64,000 bases of DNA from Eutypa lata (lineage: Eukaryota; Ascomycota; Sordariomycetes; Xylariales; Diatrypaceae). The notes beneath the pieces are model-generated. The model worked only from the letters and a program-made list of their open reading frames with translations. It did no database searches and was not told where the DNA came from. A program made the translations under genes and the position numbers. Shown one piece after another: positions 12,010-23,698 of the stretch. The stretch covers positions 310,001-374,000 of the forward strand of contig JAKULF010000019.1 of the NCBI GenBank assembly GCA_022661535.1, read 5' to 3'. Positions within the stretch are counted from its first letter, which is position 1, and each line of letters begins with the position of its first letter.

Positions 12010-12129
12010 AGGTTTTAATGGTTTGTTCCATTTCGTAATTGATCTGCTTTCTTCAACTTCAACTCCATTACAACCAGGATCATCAGAAAACACTTACAAA
12101 CAACAACGCAAGACGAACAGTAGCAAGCT

Positions 12130-12776
12130 ATGTCGATCCCAACGTCCACCTCCGTCGTCGAGTCCGCTGTCATTAAGGCGCCCCTCAGCCAGGTTTGGCA
12201 CCACATCAAGCGTGAGTGCATTGAGCAATTATCTATGTTGCATAGCTAGAGACCTGGTTAACACTACAGAATATTAGTTCAGAATTTTGCCGATTGGTGG
12301 TCTGCCTTGAAGTCCAGCGAGTGGGTCAAGGGCGCGAGTGACGAGACCGACGTTGTCAAATGGTCCTTCAAGGATGGCACCGAGCTTGAGGTGAAGCAAG
12401 AGGAACACAGCGTAAGATCAAATTATGTTCCCACTCTGCTACTACGGGTAGTCTCCAGATGATTATACTAAAACACAATGTAGACTATCAACCACTACAT
12501 CACTTACGGCGTCATCACTTCCAAGCCTGGACTTAGCTACACTTCTGTCCTGTCTACTATCCGTCTGTTTGCTATCACTTCGGGTGATCTCGAGAACAGC
12601 ACCTTCGTCGAGTGGACTGGTAACTTCTCCAGTGATGCTGATGCTGGTAAGTAGCTCCCTTGCAGACAGGATACCAATAGCTATCCATATACTGACCTAT
12701 TCTAGGTGTCATCCAGGATGCCAAGTTCAAGCGTCGTGATGCTCTGGCTGACCTTGCCAAGGTCGCCACCAAGTAG
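12130..12776 (+). CDS. Small SRPBCC / Bet v1-like (START-superfamily) protein
   Basis: Four exons (12130-12211, 12278-12411, 12484-12646, 12706-12776) give 149 residues; all three introns are GT-AG and phases agree. The protein starts with a strand carrying ESAVIKAPLSQVWHHI, the usual opening of the helix-grip SRPBCC fold, followed by FADWW, a central run of beta strands (VKWSFKDGTELEVKQEEH), STFVEWTGNF and a C-terminal helix (RRDALADLAKVA). This matches small fungal Bet v1/polyketide-cyclase-like proteins that form a hydrophobic cavity for lipids or other small ligands. No signal peptide, so probably cytosolic. Ligand unknown. Family assignment is from fold-like motifs, not alignment. Confidence 0.75.
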
Positions 12777-14013
12777 TGCGAGAAAGGCGGTTGATAACCC
12801 GGATTAGGAAGGAAGACTAGGTTGAAGAAGAAAAATCGATTGAACCTTGTATCATTAGGATCAATGGCTTATTGAGACTGCTAATAAGCCCGGCATACAG
12901 TAATGTAACACGTTGATGCGCTACTATGTTCTATGAATATGTATGGGTGTCTTTTTAACAAATAGTTTTCTCTTAAACTCAGTGAAATTATCCATTGTCG
13001 TGGATTCCTACGACACACCATAACCTGGATTGTGTTTGATTTCATGGTGATATAGCTCAAATTGCGGCGCTAGGAGCAGGTTGGTACTGCCTATATAAAT
13101 GCTTCATCGTTGTGGTAAAGTATCAAATCGGTGTCTCATATCAGTTCTTCCTCGCTGTGAGGTGCATAACCAAAGTAACCGTTATGTAAACTCGAAACAA
13201 GCGAGGTTCGTCTGATGGAAGTATCCGTGATCCGTTTGTAGAATGGTGACTTGGTCAAACAAGGAATTCCTTCCAAACCAGCTTCATCTGAGTTTGAGAA
13301 TAGTAGCCCCAGAAGCTGTAGACTGAGCTTCACCAAATGATCACCAATGATTTTGAGGTATACCTCACCGATTTCTATCAGTCCCATTGCGTCGGGCTAG
13401 CCTAAGCATATACTACGTATAAGGCAATATCTAGTGGTGTGGCTCTAACTCTGTACAATACAAGGATTTGTTAAATGTTTATCGAGACACAACAATGCCT
13501 AGTACATACATTAAGTGTAGGTATAACTAGCTGGAACTGGACATTTGAGGGAGGTCGGGATTGTAACTGTGGGTTAGGTAGGGTAGCAAATCCGGGTAGC
13601 GAATGCTTGGCTTCCATCTACTACCAGCCAGCCCCGCAACCCGGGTCGTTGCCCCATCAACAGATGCCCAGAATACTTTACCATAATCAACATAGAGCAT
13701 AACTGTTGCACGACTCTCCAAATGGTCTGTTCTCCCATTAAAATTCTCACTCCGTAACGTCCGTGTTCAATGCCGCATTCCATACGAAAGTAATATCGGC
13801 GGCAGTTACATTAATTCTTACCGACGCATTTTATCCAGGAATTTCGTCGCTGGACGAGACCATTTATTTTCAAGACATTGCTCACCGCCAGACGGGACAG
13901 AGTTTATACCACAACGCCGGCGTACTAAGAAGTGCCGGCACTGAAAGAAACTTAGTCGCGGTACTACGTTTTTCGATACTGTGGTTCCTTTTCGAGATAT
14001 TTTGTTGGGCATC
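12777..14013. other. Intergenic region with possible gene relic
   Basis: Spacer between the SRPBCC gene and the F-BAR gene. Apart from the weak minus-strand frame at 13136-13387 no coding signal was seen. The right part is presumably the promoter and 5' UTR of the F-BAR gene. Confidence 0.55.
13136..13387 (-). pseudogene. Possible small relic ORF, weakly HET-like end
   Basis: An 83-codon frame. Its last third (RRTSLVSS ... NGYFGYAP) is loosely reminiscent of the conserved C-terminal stretch of fungal heterokaryon-incompatibility (HET) proteins, where an arginine pair precedes NGY-G-G/A-P. It then stops, with no continuation to the usual PF-LR ending. The rest shows no HET signature. It may be an eroded fragment or a chance frame; confidence is low. 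Confidence 0.2.
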
Positions 14014-17000
14014 ATGCCTGCTGCGACAGAGGGGCCGACCGTGGCCTTATCCTGTATGTCACTACTCACGCCGATAATAATTACCTGCAGGTAGAGAAAA
14101 AGCTCGAATTGCTAATATATCATATCCAACAGTTGCCAACAACTTCTGGGGCAAGGATGATGCCGGTGTTTCGCCGCTCCTGGAGCGGATGGCTGCTGCG
14201 AAGCAGACCAACGACGAGTTAAGATCCTTCTACTCAGCTCGCGCTTCGATCGAAGATGACTACGCTCGCAAGCTCATGTCACTATGCCGCAAGTCTCTGG
14301 GCTCACATGAGATGGGAACCCTGAAGACGTCATTAGATACAGTGAGAGGAGAAACCGAATCAATGGCTAAGCAGCATGCCGGTATCGCTTCCCAGATGAA
14401 GACGGAACTAGAGGAGCCCTTAGCTGCCTTTGCTGGCGGTATGAAGGAACGACGCAAGATTATCCAAAATACCGTTGAAAAGTTGCTCAAAGTGAAAATT
14501 CAGCAAACCCAAGCCGTTAATAAGGTCAGCTAGCTAGTCTTATGCGATATACTTCGCTCCCCACTAATGTTCCATTCCCTTAGACGCGCGATCGTTTTGA
14601 GCAAGAGTGTTTGAAGATCAAAGGTTACCTTGCACAAGGACATATGGTCATGGGCCAAGAGGAGCGAAAAAACAAGGCCAAGCTAGAGAAGACCCAGATC
14701 ACCGTTGCTGCGACTAACACCGAGTACGAGAACGCCGTCAAAGCTCTTGAAGACACAACCGCCAGATGGAACCGAGAATGGAAGGCGGCAGCAGACAAGT
14801 TCCAAGATCTAGAGGAGGAGAGATTGGACTTCTCAAAGAGCAGCTTGTGGACATTTGCCAACATCTCCTCGACCGTGTGTGTTAGCGACGATGCGTCCTG
14901 TGAGAAGATCCGCCTATCCCTCGAGACGATGGACGTCGAGGACGACATTATGCATTTCATCAGCGAGAGAGGAACTGGCCAGGAGATCCCGGATCCGCCA
15001 AAATACATCAACTTTTGCAAGGGAGATGTCGAGGACCCTCAACCGGAACCTGTCGAGGAGGACAACTACTCAGTAGCACAGTTCCCCCGCAGTATCAATC
15101 CACAATTCCGAAGCTCGTCACCTCAGCCATCTACGTTTGAATCGCACCATGATCCGAACTCAGCTCTTGCGAGAGACTTAAGTCACAATGACCCTCCTGC
15201 ACCGCCAAACCAGGAACCCGCCTTCCCTGCGAGCAGAGAGCCAACTTTCCCGCCGCATAAAGCCGCTGCTCCTGTCGTTCCCCCACAGAATAGACACCAA
15301 CCACATGATAGACATCCAGGAAACGCGATGCAACCATACGAACCTCACCATGACCCGACTCCACCCTTTGCTAGGGATAGGGGACACCACAATCTCGCGA
15401 AATTGTCGAGTAGAGAGGCGGCGCAACCTGTACAGAGGGCGCCTGCTGCCCCTATGCCCCCACAGGATAGGCGCCAAGGGAATGGGGGGCAACAATACGA
15501 AACGGGACAATTTGCAGAAGTGCCACATGATCCTTATCCCATGGATGGGATGACAATGCTGTGTCGAACAGATGGGATGAATTCGGCAACGAGTTCGAAC
15601 TTGTCAGCACGGCCCTCTAGTAGAGACGACAATAGCGACTATTCGAACCCGACTTCGCTCTCTAGTCAAGAGCCACCGAGCGGGAAGGTGTCCCCTGTGA
15701 AACAGGAGCCAGTAATAGAAGCCCAGCCTGATAAGCGTGTTCTTAAGAAGAAAAGCGGGTTCTTCCAAAACCATAGCCCCTTCCGAAGAAAGAGTGTTAA
15801 GGAGGTACAGCAATCGAATAGGAACACCTGGGGACCAACCTCTTCAACCCAAAACGGACCAACTTCCCGTCGTCCTCAACACAGTTATCAGCCATCAGAG
15901 CCTCGGAACGTGCTAGCTGACAGAACAGCGAGCCCCGAACCTATCGATGCCAACGCGAGCCTAGCACTCAACGTTGGACAAAACGTGTTCCCTGTCGCGA
16001 CGCCAGACGCGCGCAAGAAGTCTACTGATAGTGGGGCCCCTCAAGAGGAGAAAGATCCGATTGCATTGGCCTTGGCTGAGCTGAAGGAGGTCGCTGGAAA
16101 CAAGCATTCAGCTGGTCGGATCTCGGCCGATCATTACCATGGTATCGCTACTCCTGTACCAGACCGAGCAGCTGAACGGCCACAATCACAAGTCTTTTCG
16201 CGTCCGGTCCCTCTTACCTCTAAATCTACAAGCGACGTGGCTGCAGCTACTAGGGGAACCCCTCCACCATCTTATGATCAACAAGTCTCAAGACTCGGAG
16301 TACCGCCGCCAGCTGTAACATCCAGAGCCATGCAAGAGTCATCTCGGAAGTACACGGACCAAACCAGGGAGATGTTCAAACCCAGCCAGCCTACCTCCAG
16401 ACCCTACGCTAGCACTCCAACCCGTCCAACCACCAGAGGTGCCGATGTACCACGCGCTACATCGCCAGCACCACCTCGTAGTTTGTCTCCGCGGCCCGGG
16501 ACGAGCGCCGAAACTCGCCAGCAGCCTCGATCAGCATCCCCGAACCCATACAGTAGTGGTACCCAGAAGCAAGCCCAGAGAGCACCGTCGCCGAATCCGT
16601 ATACTGCCAGTCAGATCCCAGCGCAGAAACCAGCAGCGCCAAGCACGTATAGCCACAATCAAATGCAAAAAGCGTTACCATCAAGTTCATACTCTAGCAC
16701 TCCGCGTCAAACTCAGAGAGCGCCATCACCGAACCCGTATAGTGCCAGTGCTAGCCAGAAGCAGACACAGGAGGCGGCCTCACCAAGAAGTTCTTTCAAC
16801 GCCAACCGAACCCCGACTCAGAAAGCAGCACCATCCAGTTCCTACGGTGCTAGCCAGAGCCGTGCGCAGAAGACAGCTTCACCAAATACATTCACTGGTA
16901 ACCAACGTCAAGCCCAGGAGTCGACGTCACCGAACCCATACAGCGCTGGCCAGGCTCAGACGCCGACGCAGAAATCAACAGCAAGCTCTTACGGCATGCC

Positions 17001-18075
17001 AAAGACAGCATCACCAAGTACTTACACTCCTAGCCAGCGCAAAGCGCAGGGCTCCGCATCGCCGAATCCGTACAGCGGTGGGCAGAGCAACGTGCAGAAA
17101 CCCGCAGCGTCGCCGAGTTCATACACCCCCAGCCAACGCCAAGCGCCTGCATCGCCCAACCCATACAGCGGTAGCCAGCGCCAGGCACCCGCGTCGCCTA
17201 ACCCGTATAATGGAAGCCAACGTCAGTCTCAATCCCAGGCTCAGGCTCAGCGCTCGGTGTCGCCGAACCCCTATGCCGGCAGCCCGCGGCAAACGCACCG
17301 CTCCGTCTCGCCTAACCCGTACGCGGGCAGCCAGCACCGCAACTCGGTTTCTTCCCAGAGAGGCGCTACGCCGACGCGGGGCAGTGGTTCGGAGCAAGCG
17401 TACTTCCGGGGCAGCTCGCCCGGCGATGCGGCGGCTAGAGCGGCCTCTCCAACCGTGTATAGAGGCGACTACGGCCGTCCGGATAGTCGTGACAGTCGCA
17501 ACGGCGGCGCCGACATGGCTATCCAGCTCGCGCCGGTGGGTGGTGATCCGTACGGCTCGATGCGCAGTAGCCGTAGTGGAGGAGGGGGAGCTCCTGCAGC
17601 TGCAGGGGGGAGAAGGCCCGGCACTAGCTCGAGCTCACGGACGGCCTTCGGCGCTAGTGGGGGTAGCAACGGCGGTGGTGGTGGCGGGGCTATGACGTTC
17701 TACGATGGTCGGGATCCGATGCAAGAGGGCTCTCGACAGCGGAGCCAGAGCGTGGCGGATCCGAGCAGGCAGTATACTCCAGATGGGCGCGCTATCTTGC
17801 ACTACGGTAAGTCCATCCGGATGGAAAACCCCCCTTAATTACTTAACTTGGAAGAATGATCGTGAAAGCTGACTTGACATTTGTGGTTTTTTTTTATAGC
17901 ACGAGCGCTCTACATGTACCAACCGGCGATCCCTGAGGAGCTGGGTTTCAATAAGGGAGATGTCCTGGCTGTCTTGCGCCACCAGGACGACGGTTGGTGG
18001 GAGGCTGAGATCCATTCTGGCCAGGGCGTCGGGATGAATGGATTGGTTCCTAGCAATTACCTGCAGGCTCTCTAA
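14014..18075 (+). CDS. F-BAR and SH3 domain cytokinesis protein (Cdc15/Imp2/Hof1 type)
   Basis: Four exons (14014-14053, 14133-14524, 14584-17806, 17900-18075) give 1276 residues with consistent GT-AG introns. The first intron joins the start peptide to SFANNFWGKDD, the usual opening of this F-BAR group. Residues about 15-270 are a charged helical F-BAR domain (YARKLMSLCRKSLGS, WNREWKAAADKFQDLEEER) that binds and curves plasma membrane. A long disordered Pro/Ser/Gln-rich middle follows, with a basic KKKSGFFQNHSPFRRKS patch and nine exact SPNPY copies between about 790 and 1056. Then comes a Gly-rich stretch and a C-terminal SH3 domain (about 1219-1276: ALYMYQP, DDGWWEAE, GLVPSNYL). In yeasts these proteins scaffold the actomyosin ring and septum. 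The repeat tail holds many proline-directed serine sites, so phospho-regulation is likely but inferred. Confidence 0.9.
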
Positions 18076-18955
18076 ATTTTCTTTCTCACCTAAACGAGTT
18101 GGCAGAGTTGTGGTGGTGGTTGGTATAGGGAAACGGGGAGAAATGGGGATTGGAAAAGGGATAGGGGTAGTAAGGGGATGGGGGCTGGAGGGACAAAAGG
18201 GAGAGGGGGGAGTAATGTGTGAAGACCGCAATGTGTTGCTGAGCTATGAGGGGATGTGCTATGAGACTAGTTGTTGTTGTTGTTTTTTGAGACATAGCAT
18301 CCCATTATTGGGTGCTTGCATGTTGGTCATCTTTTTGTCTTCTTTCTGTTCGGAGCATGCATGTTTGTATGTAAGTCATGATATGACTTGTTTTTTTCTT
18401 CTTCTGTTTTCTTCTCCTCTTTGCTTAGGGTTATACTTGATCAAAGGCGGGGCGTTGGTAGAGAAATTGATTTAAGTTTTAATATATAAACAAAAAAATT
18501 CATCACAAGTGAGAGATTATATCTAGACTATCTTCTAATGTGTTTTAATTACTTATGCTCAAAAAAAGATCATGGCCGTAGACGTTGCAGATGTCGATGG
18601 TTGGGCTGATTGTTTCCATCGAAGCGCTAGCACTAATAACAACAGCCCTCCGCTGCATGACGTCGATCGCTCCCTAGAGTTAGGCCAGTGGCTGCGGCGG
18701 TGGAGGGGCAGCAGCGTCGAATCAGGTGCCAAGAGCCCCGTCCTCGTTCCTGGAACGGGAAATCCCACTAACTCTAACGACCGCTACGCCGCTGTGCTTC
18801 TACCCATTAACAACTTCAACCTTCTTCATCATCACCATCGCACGCCCTACAACCTCGGCTTGTCGCTGCCGCCCCCATCCGCGTCAAATTCTCGAGTTGC
18901 TCGAGGTACTGCGCCGCCGCTACCGCCGTATGGCGCGGCTATCTCATCTAACAAT
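18076..18955. other. Intergenic: F-BAR 3' UTR and seipin promoter/5' UTR
   Basis: The first part is G-rich (see the G-tract element at 18128-18216), then T-rich. From 18570 on the sequence is C-rich with open frames of 95-160 codons in two frames. These end at or near the seipin start and lack any domain, so I treat them as leader sequence, not genes. Confidence 0.5.
18128..18216 (+). other. G-tract cluster with G-quadruplex potential
   Basis: Within about 90 nt just after the F-BAR stop codon the + strand carries at least nine runs of 3-6 G (for example at 18135, 18145, 18158, 18163, 18174, 18180, 18199 and 18205), mostly with short loops. If transcribed as 3' UTR the mRNA could fold into one or more G-quadruplexes. 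Confidence 0.5.
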
Positions 18956-20333
18956 ATGGTTAGTTGGGAGAGAAAAGCTACTACTCCCTCTTTTTTTGTC
19001 GGTTTATTAGTTTTGTTGACTTTTCAGCTAGGATTTCGTCAAAGATTCATATGAGCATGTGACATCGCCAGCAGCCAAGAGAACTTATCTAAGGACGTTT
19101 CTCGTCTTGACTACGTCGCTTGTGTTACTAGGCATTGCAGCGCTGGCATATCCGGTTTTCTATTACAACTACATTCCTAAAAAAGTTGTTTCAATCCCGG
19201 TTCACTTGCAATACAAGTATGTTTGCCCCTTTCAGTCTACTCTCCCCTTGCCCCCTGTTTTATTCATTCATACCTTTCTTGTTACGTCTATCATTTATGT
19301 ATTTATTTTAAAAGAAATAAATAAAAATCTACAAACTAATGCAGAGCATGCTAATGCGCTTCAACCCCCATCCAGCGCTGGGCTTAATCCCTATGGCATA
19401 GCTCACCTCTCTTCCCAGCTCGCGACTGAGCAGGCATACGATGTCACGGTGGAGCTAACGCTCCCTCGCTCTCCCACGAACGTCGAGAGGGGGAACTTCA
19501 TGGTAGCTTTGTACGCGCTGAAGTCGCAGCCCGAGAACCCGGCGTTCGCGTTCGGCGTGCCGTCGCTGTCGGCGCTGTCGGACCCGTACGCGCACGTGAC
19601 TCCAAACAGCGTCGTGTTCTCGTCGCGGCGCCCCGCGCTCCTCCCATACCGGGACCCGCTCGTGTCTCGGGCTTCCCGGCTCCTCTTCCTACCTTACCAT
19701 ATCCTGTTCCCCGCCGCCGAGGCGACCACGACGCTCTCCATCCCCATGGGCGAGCTAGTGGAGTTCGTAGGCGGAAGTGGAAGTGGACGCCAACAACTTC
19801 CACTCTCGGTCCTGGTCGATGTTCAGGCAGGACAGGCTTTGCAGGTCTACTCGGCGTCTGTTACCCTTGTCGCTCGCCTCTCGGGCCTCCGCTGGGCTAT
19901 GTACAATCACCGCGTCATCTCCTTCACCGTCGGCACCACAGCCTTCTGGATCGCCGAAATGCTGTCGATGGGCGCCGCCTGGCTCCTTATAGCACAATGC
20001 TTCTCGGGCGGTCACCGCGAGGAGTTCGATGGGAATCGTGCGGGGAGGCTCCGGGGGATGGCGCCATCCTCGCGGGGAGAGCTGCCCGGCGGCGATCTGT
20101 CGGGGGTGAAGCAAGATGAGGAGGAAGATGATGATATCAAGATCAAGGAGGAGAGCACGGAGCAGGAGACCTTAGTGGGCGATCTACCTCGTCATGGTGG
20201 TGGTGGGGACGCGGATGACGAGGAAGACGGCGACGATATCTGGAAGGAATCAAGATCGGGTACGAGCGGGTTCCACGATGGGAAGGGTGGTTCCATCAGG
20301 CGGAGATCATCCCGGGGTAGTATTCGATCTTGA
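18956..20333 (+). CDS. Seipin (lipid-droplet biogenesis, endoplasmic reticulum)
   Basis: Best model: 18956-18958 (the ATG alone), 19032-19216 and 19376-20333, 381 residues. Two hydrophobic membrane segments are visible (LVLTTSLVLLGIAALAYPVF near residues 25-45 and VISFTVGTTAFWIAEMLSM near 275-300) on either side of a lumenal beta-sandwich domain containing VHLQYNAGLNPYGIAHL, YDVTVELTLPRSP and GNFMVALYAL, the fungal seipin pattern. Seipin oligomers sit at ER-lipid droplet contacts and control droplet size. The cytosolic tail is very acidic (EEEDDD, DADDEEDGDD). The second intron could be read with nearer acceptors, but only the one at 19375 restores the family sequence. The start is less certain: the peptide DFVKDSYEHV has no upstream Met in its exon, and the ATG directly before a GTTAGT donor fits best. 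Confidence 0.85.
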
Positions 20334-21860
20334 CGAGTCAGGGGGTGCATTATCGAGGTTGACCGTTATTCTCAATAACCCTTTTTATCATCATTCAAAT
20401 AACCTCGGATTTGTTGGTATCAATTTTCTTTGCTTAACCGAATTCTAACGATTGTACTAGGGTTTGTTATCGTACATTTTTGTTAACTATCACAGACAGG
20501 GATCTTCGTCACCAATGCTGCGGGGTACACCCCGGCTAGCTAGACCAGCTGGCAACCTTGTATTAATAGTCGGTTTGTTGGCATCACTAACTATTCGTAT
20601 CTCCTAATAAGTTGCTGTAGTTAGTACTTGGTTGTTTGCCAGCAGCCAGCTTGCCTGTCTCCTATGCAAAACAAGAACAATAACGCTTAGTTATGTATGT
20701 ACCTTGGTAGTTAGCTGGCTTACAGTTTGTTGAATGTGCCCATTGTGTAGGTAGTCATCACTGCTAGATAGGTGGTTATGCCCAAGTGAACAATAGGTAC
20801 AGTACACTCACTACCTACCTCTAGGAACCCATATCGGTAGATGCCCGTTTAACTTATAAGTGAAGTTTCAGAATTTGTAATGTCCCATGGTTTATGCACC
20901 CGGGATGGTAAACATGCACTTCCGTGTACATCAAGTAACTCTACACCTGCATGTGGGAATCAGCCTCACAAGACCCGGGGCCACATGAACTTATCATTCA
21001 TCCACTACAATGCTAGAGGCGTACAAACACACTACGTACATAAGTATGTATCTGTGTCTCTGCGTGACCTGTACCAACTTGAAGATAAATTTATTTTATT
21101 GTTCGATAGGAGTCCATATATCTAGAATACTAGATAAGAAATCACAATAAAAAAGTAGTCTACAAATAACGAACTTAGTTACAATTCGTTGTTCATCATT
21201 TACCAAGCAAGGACAGCTTGACCGCCTACTTTTTCAACCCACCATATATCCCACCATATTCCCTAAAGCGACTAAGTAAGACGACGTGTACCGGTCCTAC
21301 ACCTACACCGTACAATACGTACATGCAAATTTTGATACATGCACATGCATCGCTGTATGTATGTAGTGAAGTAAGTTATGATGAAAAATTAGGTACCTGG
21401 ACGCATATGCTCTGCTCTGCGGAGGGTTTTTTTTTTCAATCATTCACCGACCTCCGCTTTACTTTATTGGATATCAAGTTGGAACCACCACCTGGGAACT
21501 ACCTACTGTACATCCATACCTACCTATTACCTACCACCTACTTACCTTTTCCCACACCACCACACCAACAGCCCGCTTAGGTTTATTCATCATTCATTTT
21601 GAATTTCCCCTCGGAGGCACCTCAAGCAGCTTTTCTCGACCACGCAATATTATACTAATAATCAATCCCGCTGATCGTGATAGTGAAGTCTTTAGTTACC
21701 TAACTAAGTAGTCCTCTTCCACCCTCTACTCTACTCCACCTATTCATAGATCTCTTCTGTCTCTCTATCGGATCAACTTTAGACGATAGTTTATACAGCT
21801 CAACATAATACGCTACCATCCGGTTTTTCCCCCCAAGCAGGTCGACCGAAATCCTTCACG
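20334..21860. other. Intergenic spacer
   Basis: 1.5 kb between seipin and the DUF7918 gene. It contains several CTACCTA/TAGGTAG-type short repeats (20695-20830, 21505-21550) typical of this genome. The part after 21580 is pyrimidine-rich and is probably the promoter and 5' UTR of the next gene. No coding sequence was recognised. Confidence 0.6.
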
Positions 21861-23698
21861 ATGCCCTGCTTCAAGGGCATCGCAGTTAGCATTCACGCAA
21901 ATGGTGCTCCGCTTGCCGAATATGGAATGCAAAAGCAATCGCGCCTCTCTCGTATCAGCACTTATATACCCGTCCCACAACCTCAGCTAAATCCCGACAC
22001 TTCTAAGCACGAGGCCGCCAAGTTTGCTATCTCCATCACCCTGTTAACTCCCGGTCATCCCATCCCGTATACTACTCCGAAGTCTACCGATACCAATCCT
22101 CATCCCAAGCCTCTCTATGCTGGTCCATTGCCTTCTTCTACTACCGACTCTTCCAAGCATGCCAACACCATCACTCCTTACATCCCTATGACCCACTCCG
22201 AGAACGAGACCATCGCTGCTTATATCTACTTTGACGGCCGCACTAAGGAAGAGGTTGCCACGCTATTGCGCCCCGGTGAGGAAACGTGGGTTAATAGTCG
22301 ATGGGTCCAAGTTCCTGATAGCGAAGGTGGAGGTCTTGCCGAGAGGGAGTTCCTCTTCCGCGAGGTAGGCTTGGAGCGGTGGCTGAACGGCTTAGATCTT
22401 AAGGGACATGATGCCGCCGAGAGAACCGAAAAGCGGAGACAGAAGTTTGAGAGACGCCGTCGCCAGAAGACGGCAGCGCCCGCCAACATGGATACGGAGA
22501 AACCCAACCGACCTCGGGATGCTCTCGCCTACGGAGCCGACGAACAATCTGTACTCGAGGGTCCCGCCCTATCCGACTCTGACTCCCTTTCTGACGACGA
22601 CGAGCCACCCGAGGCGACCGGTCAAATCAAAGTAGCTATGTTCCGCGTGATAGCATCCGGGGAAATCAAGAAGGGGGAGTACTCACCCCAATTCGATGCA
22701 CATGATGATGATGATGAGAGCGATGGGGGAGCCAAGGCGGGGAACAACGGAATCGATGCCGATGTTGAGCATACCACTAGTTTTGCTAAGCCCAAGACCC
22801 TCGATCCGAAGACTATCAGCACTCAGACCGTGACTGGTATCGACGGTCCCGATAAACCTTACGCCACTTTTACCTTCTTCTACCGTGGTCAACGTAGGTA
22901 GCTCCTCACATTTAACCGAGTGTCTCGTGCTAACACTTCAGTAGGACAACTCTCCAAGATGGGGATTAACCCTGGTTCTAAGGTCGACACCAAGGCACCT
23001 ACTAGCAAACGACGGTCAACCCTTGACTTCTCAGGGCTCGGGCCCCTTAAGACCAGCGGTACGGTAGGGTTCTCCGCCTTCAGAGACCAGGAGGCCGAGA
23101 GGGCAAAGCAACGAAGCGGACGGAAAAAGAGCAACGGTGTCATGGATGACAGCGACGAGGATGATAGTGACGCCGGCCCTCTTGTCAAGATGGAAGAATC
23201 CGACGATAGAATCGTCAAAACCCATCTAGCACCAGAGGACGCCAAAGTTGCAGGGGAGTTGCAAGCTGGAATTGATAGGATTCGGGTAGGTCGCTGTAGC
23301 CCCTGTCTTATTCTGAAATACCTGACTAATATGTCCTGTTATAGCTTAAAAGACAGCATTCGGCCGAACCCGACAGCTTAAGTCAGTCGAGAAAATCTCC
23401 CAGTACTACGCCTGCTGCCGGAGAAGAAACCCCTACAGATAATACCCAGAGCAGCAAGACACTACCCGATTCGGTATCTAATCTTATGTCTCGGGCTTTC
23501 AACGAAGACGAGACCATTGGAAGTCCGTTAAAGAAGCAACGAGCCTCAGTGGACGCCAGTCTACAAGATCGATCAGCAAACTTCCCTTCTGCACTGGGCG
23601 ATGTGTTAGGCAGAGCAACTGCGGCGGCGGCGGCGGCAGAAGCACAATCAAAGCAGGAAAAGCCGACTCCAACCAAGGAAGAGGACGAGGAGTTATAA
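21861..23698 (+). CDS. DUF7918-type nuclear-looking protein, function unknown
   Basis: Three exons (21861-22893, 22945-23285, 23345-23698) give 575 residues; short GT-AG introns of 51 and 59 nt. The first 350 residues form one beta-rich domain with the opening PCFKGIAVSIHANG-PL-EY, the block IAAYIYFDGRTKEEV, REFLFREVGLERWL, and the close YATFTFFYRGQ. This matches the fungal DUF7918 family, which has no established biochemical role. The rest is low-complexity: acidic clusters (DDDDESD, DSDEDDSD), basic stretches (EKRRQKFERRRRQK, KRRST) that could act as nuclear localisation signals, an SPLKKQR motif, and a six-Ala run encoded by GCGGCG repeats. No signal peptide or membrane segment. A nuclear role is an inference from composition only. 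Confidence 0.8.

Larger units (their letters stand above)
10627..12129. other. Divergent intergenic region
   Basis: Separates the GH131 gene (-) from the SRPBCC gene (+) and should hold both promoters. Mostly A/T-rich with no convincing coding frame. The right end, 11930-12010, carries two direct GACGTTA copies and two perfect inverted repeats, listed separately. Confidence 0.6.

Noticed and set aside
16439..17695. 418-codon open frame on the + strand
   Set aside because: Alternative frame of the repeat-rich F-BAR tail; Arg/His-rich with no domain, and the F-BAR frame continues into a proper SH3 exon.
18572..19054. 160-codon frame before seipin
   Set aside because: Ends just beyond the seipin splice acceptor, has no domain, and is better explained as C-rich leader sequence.
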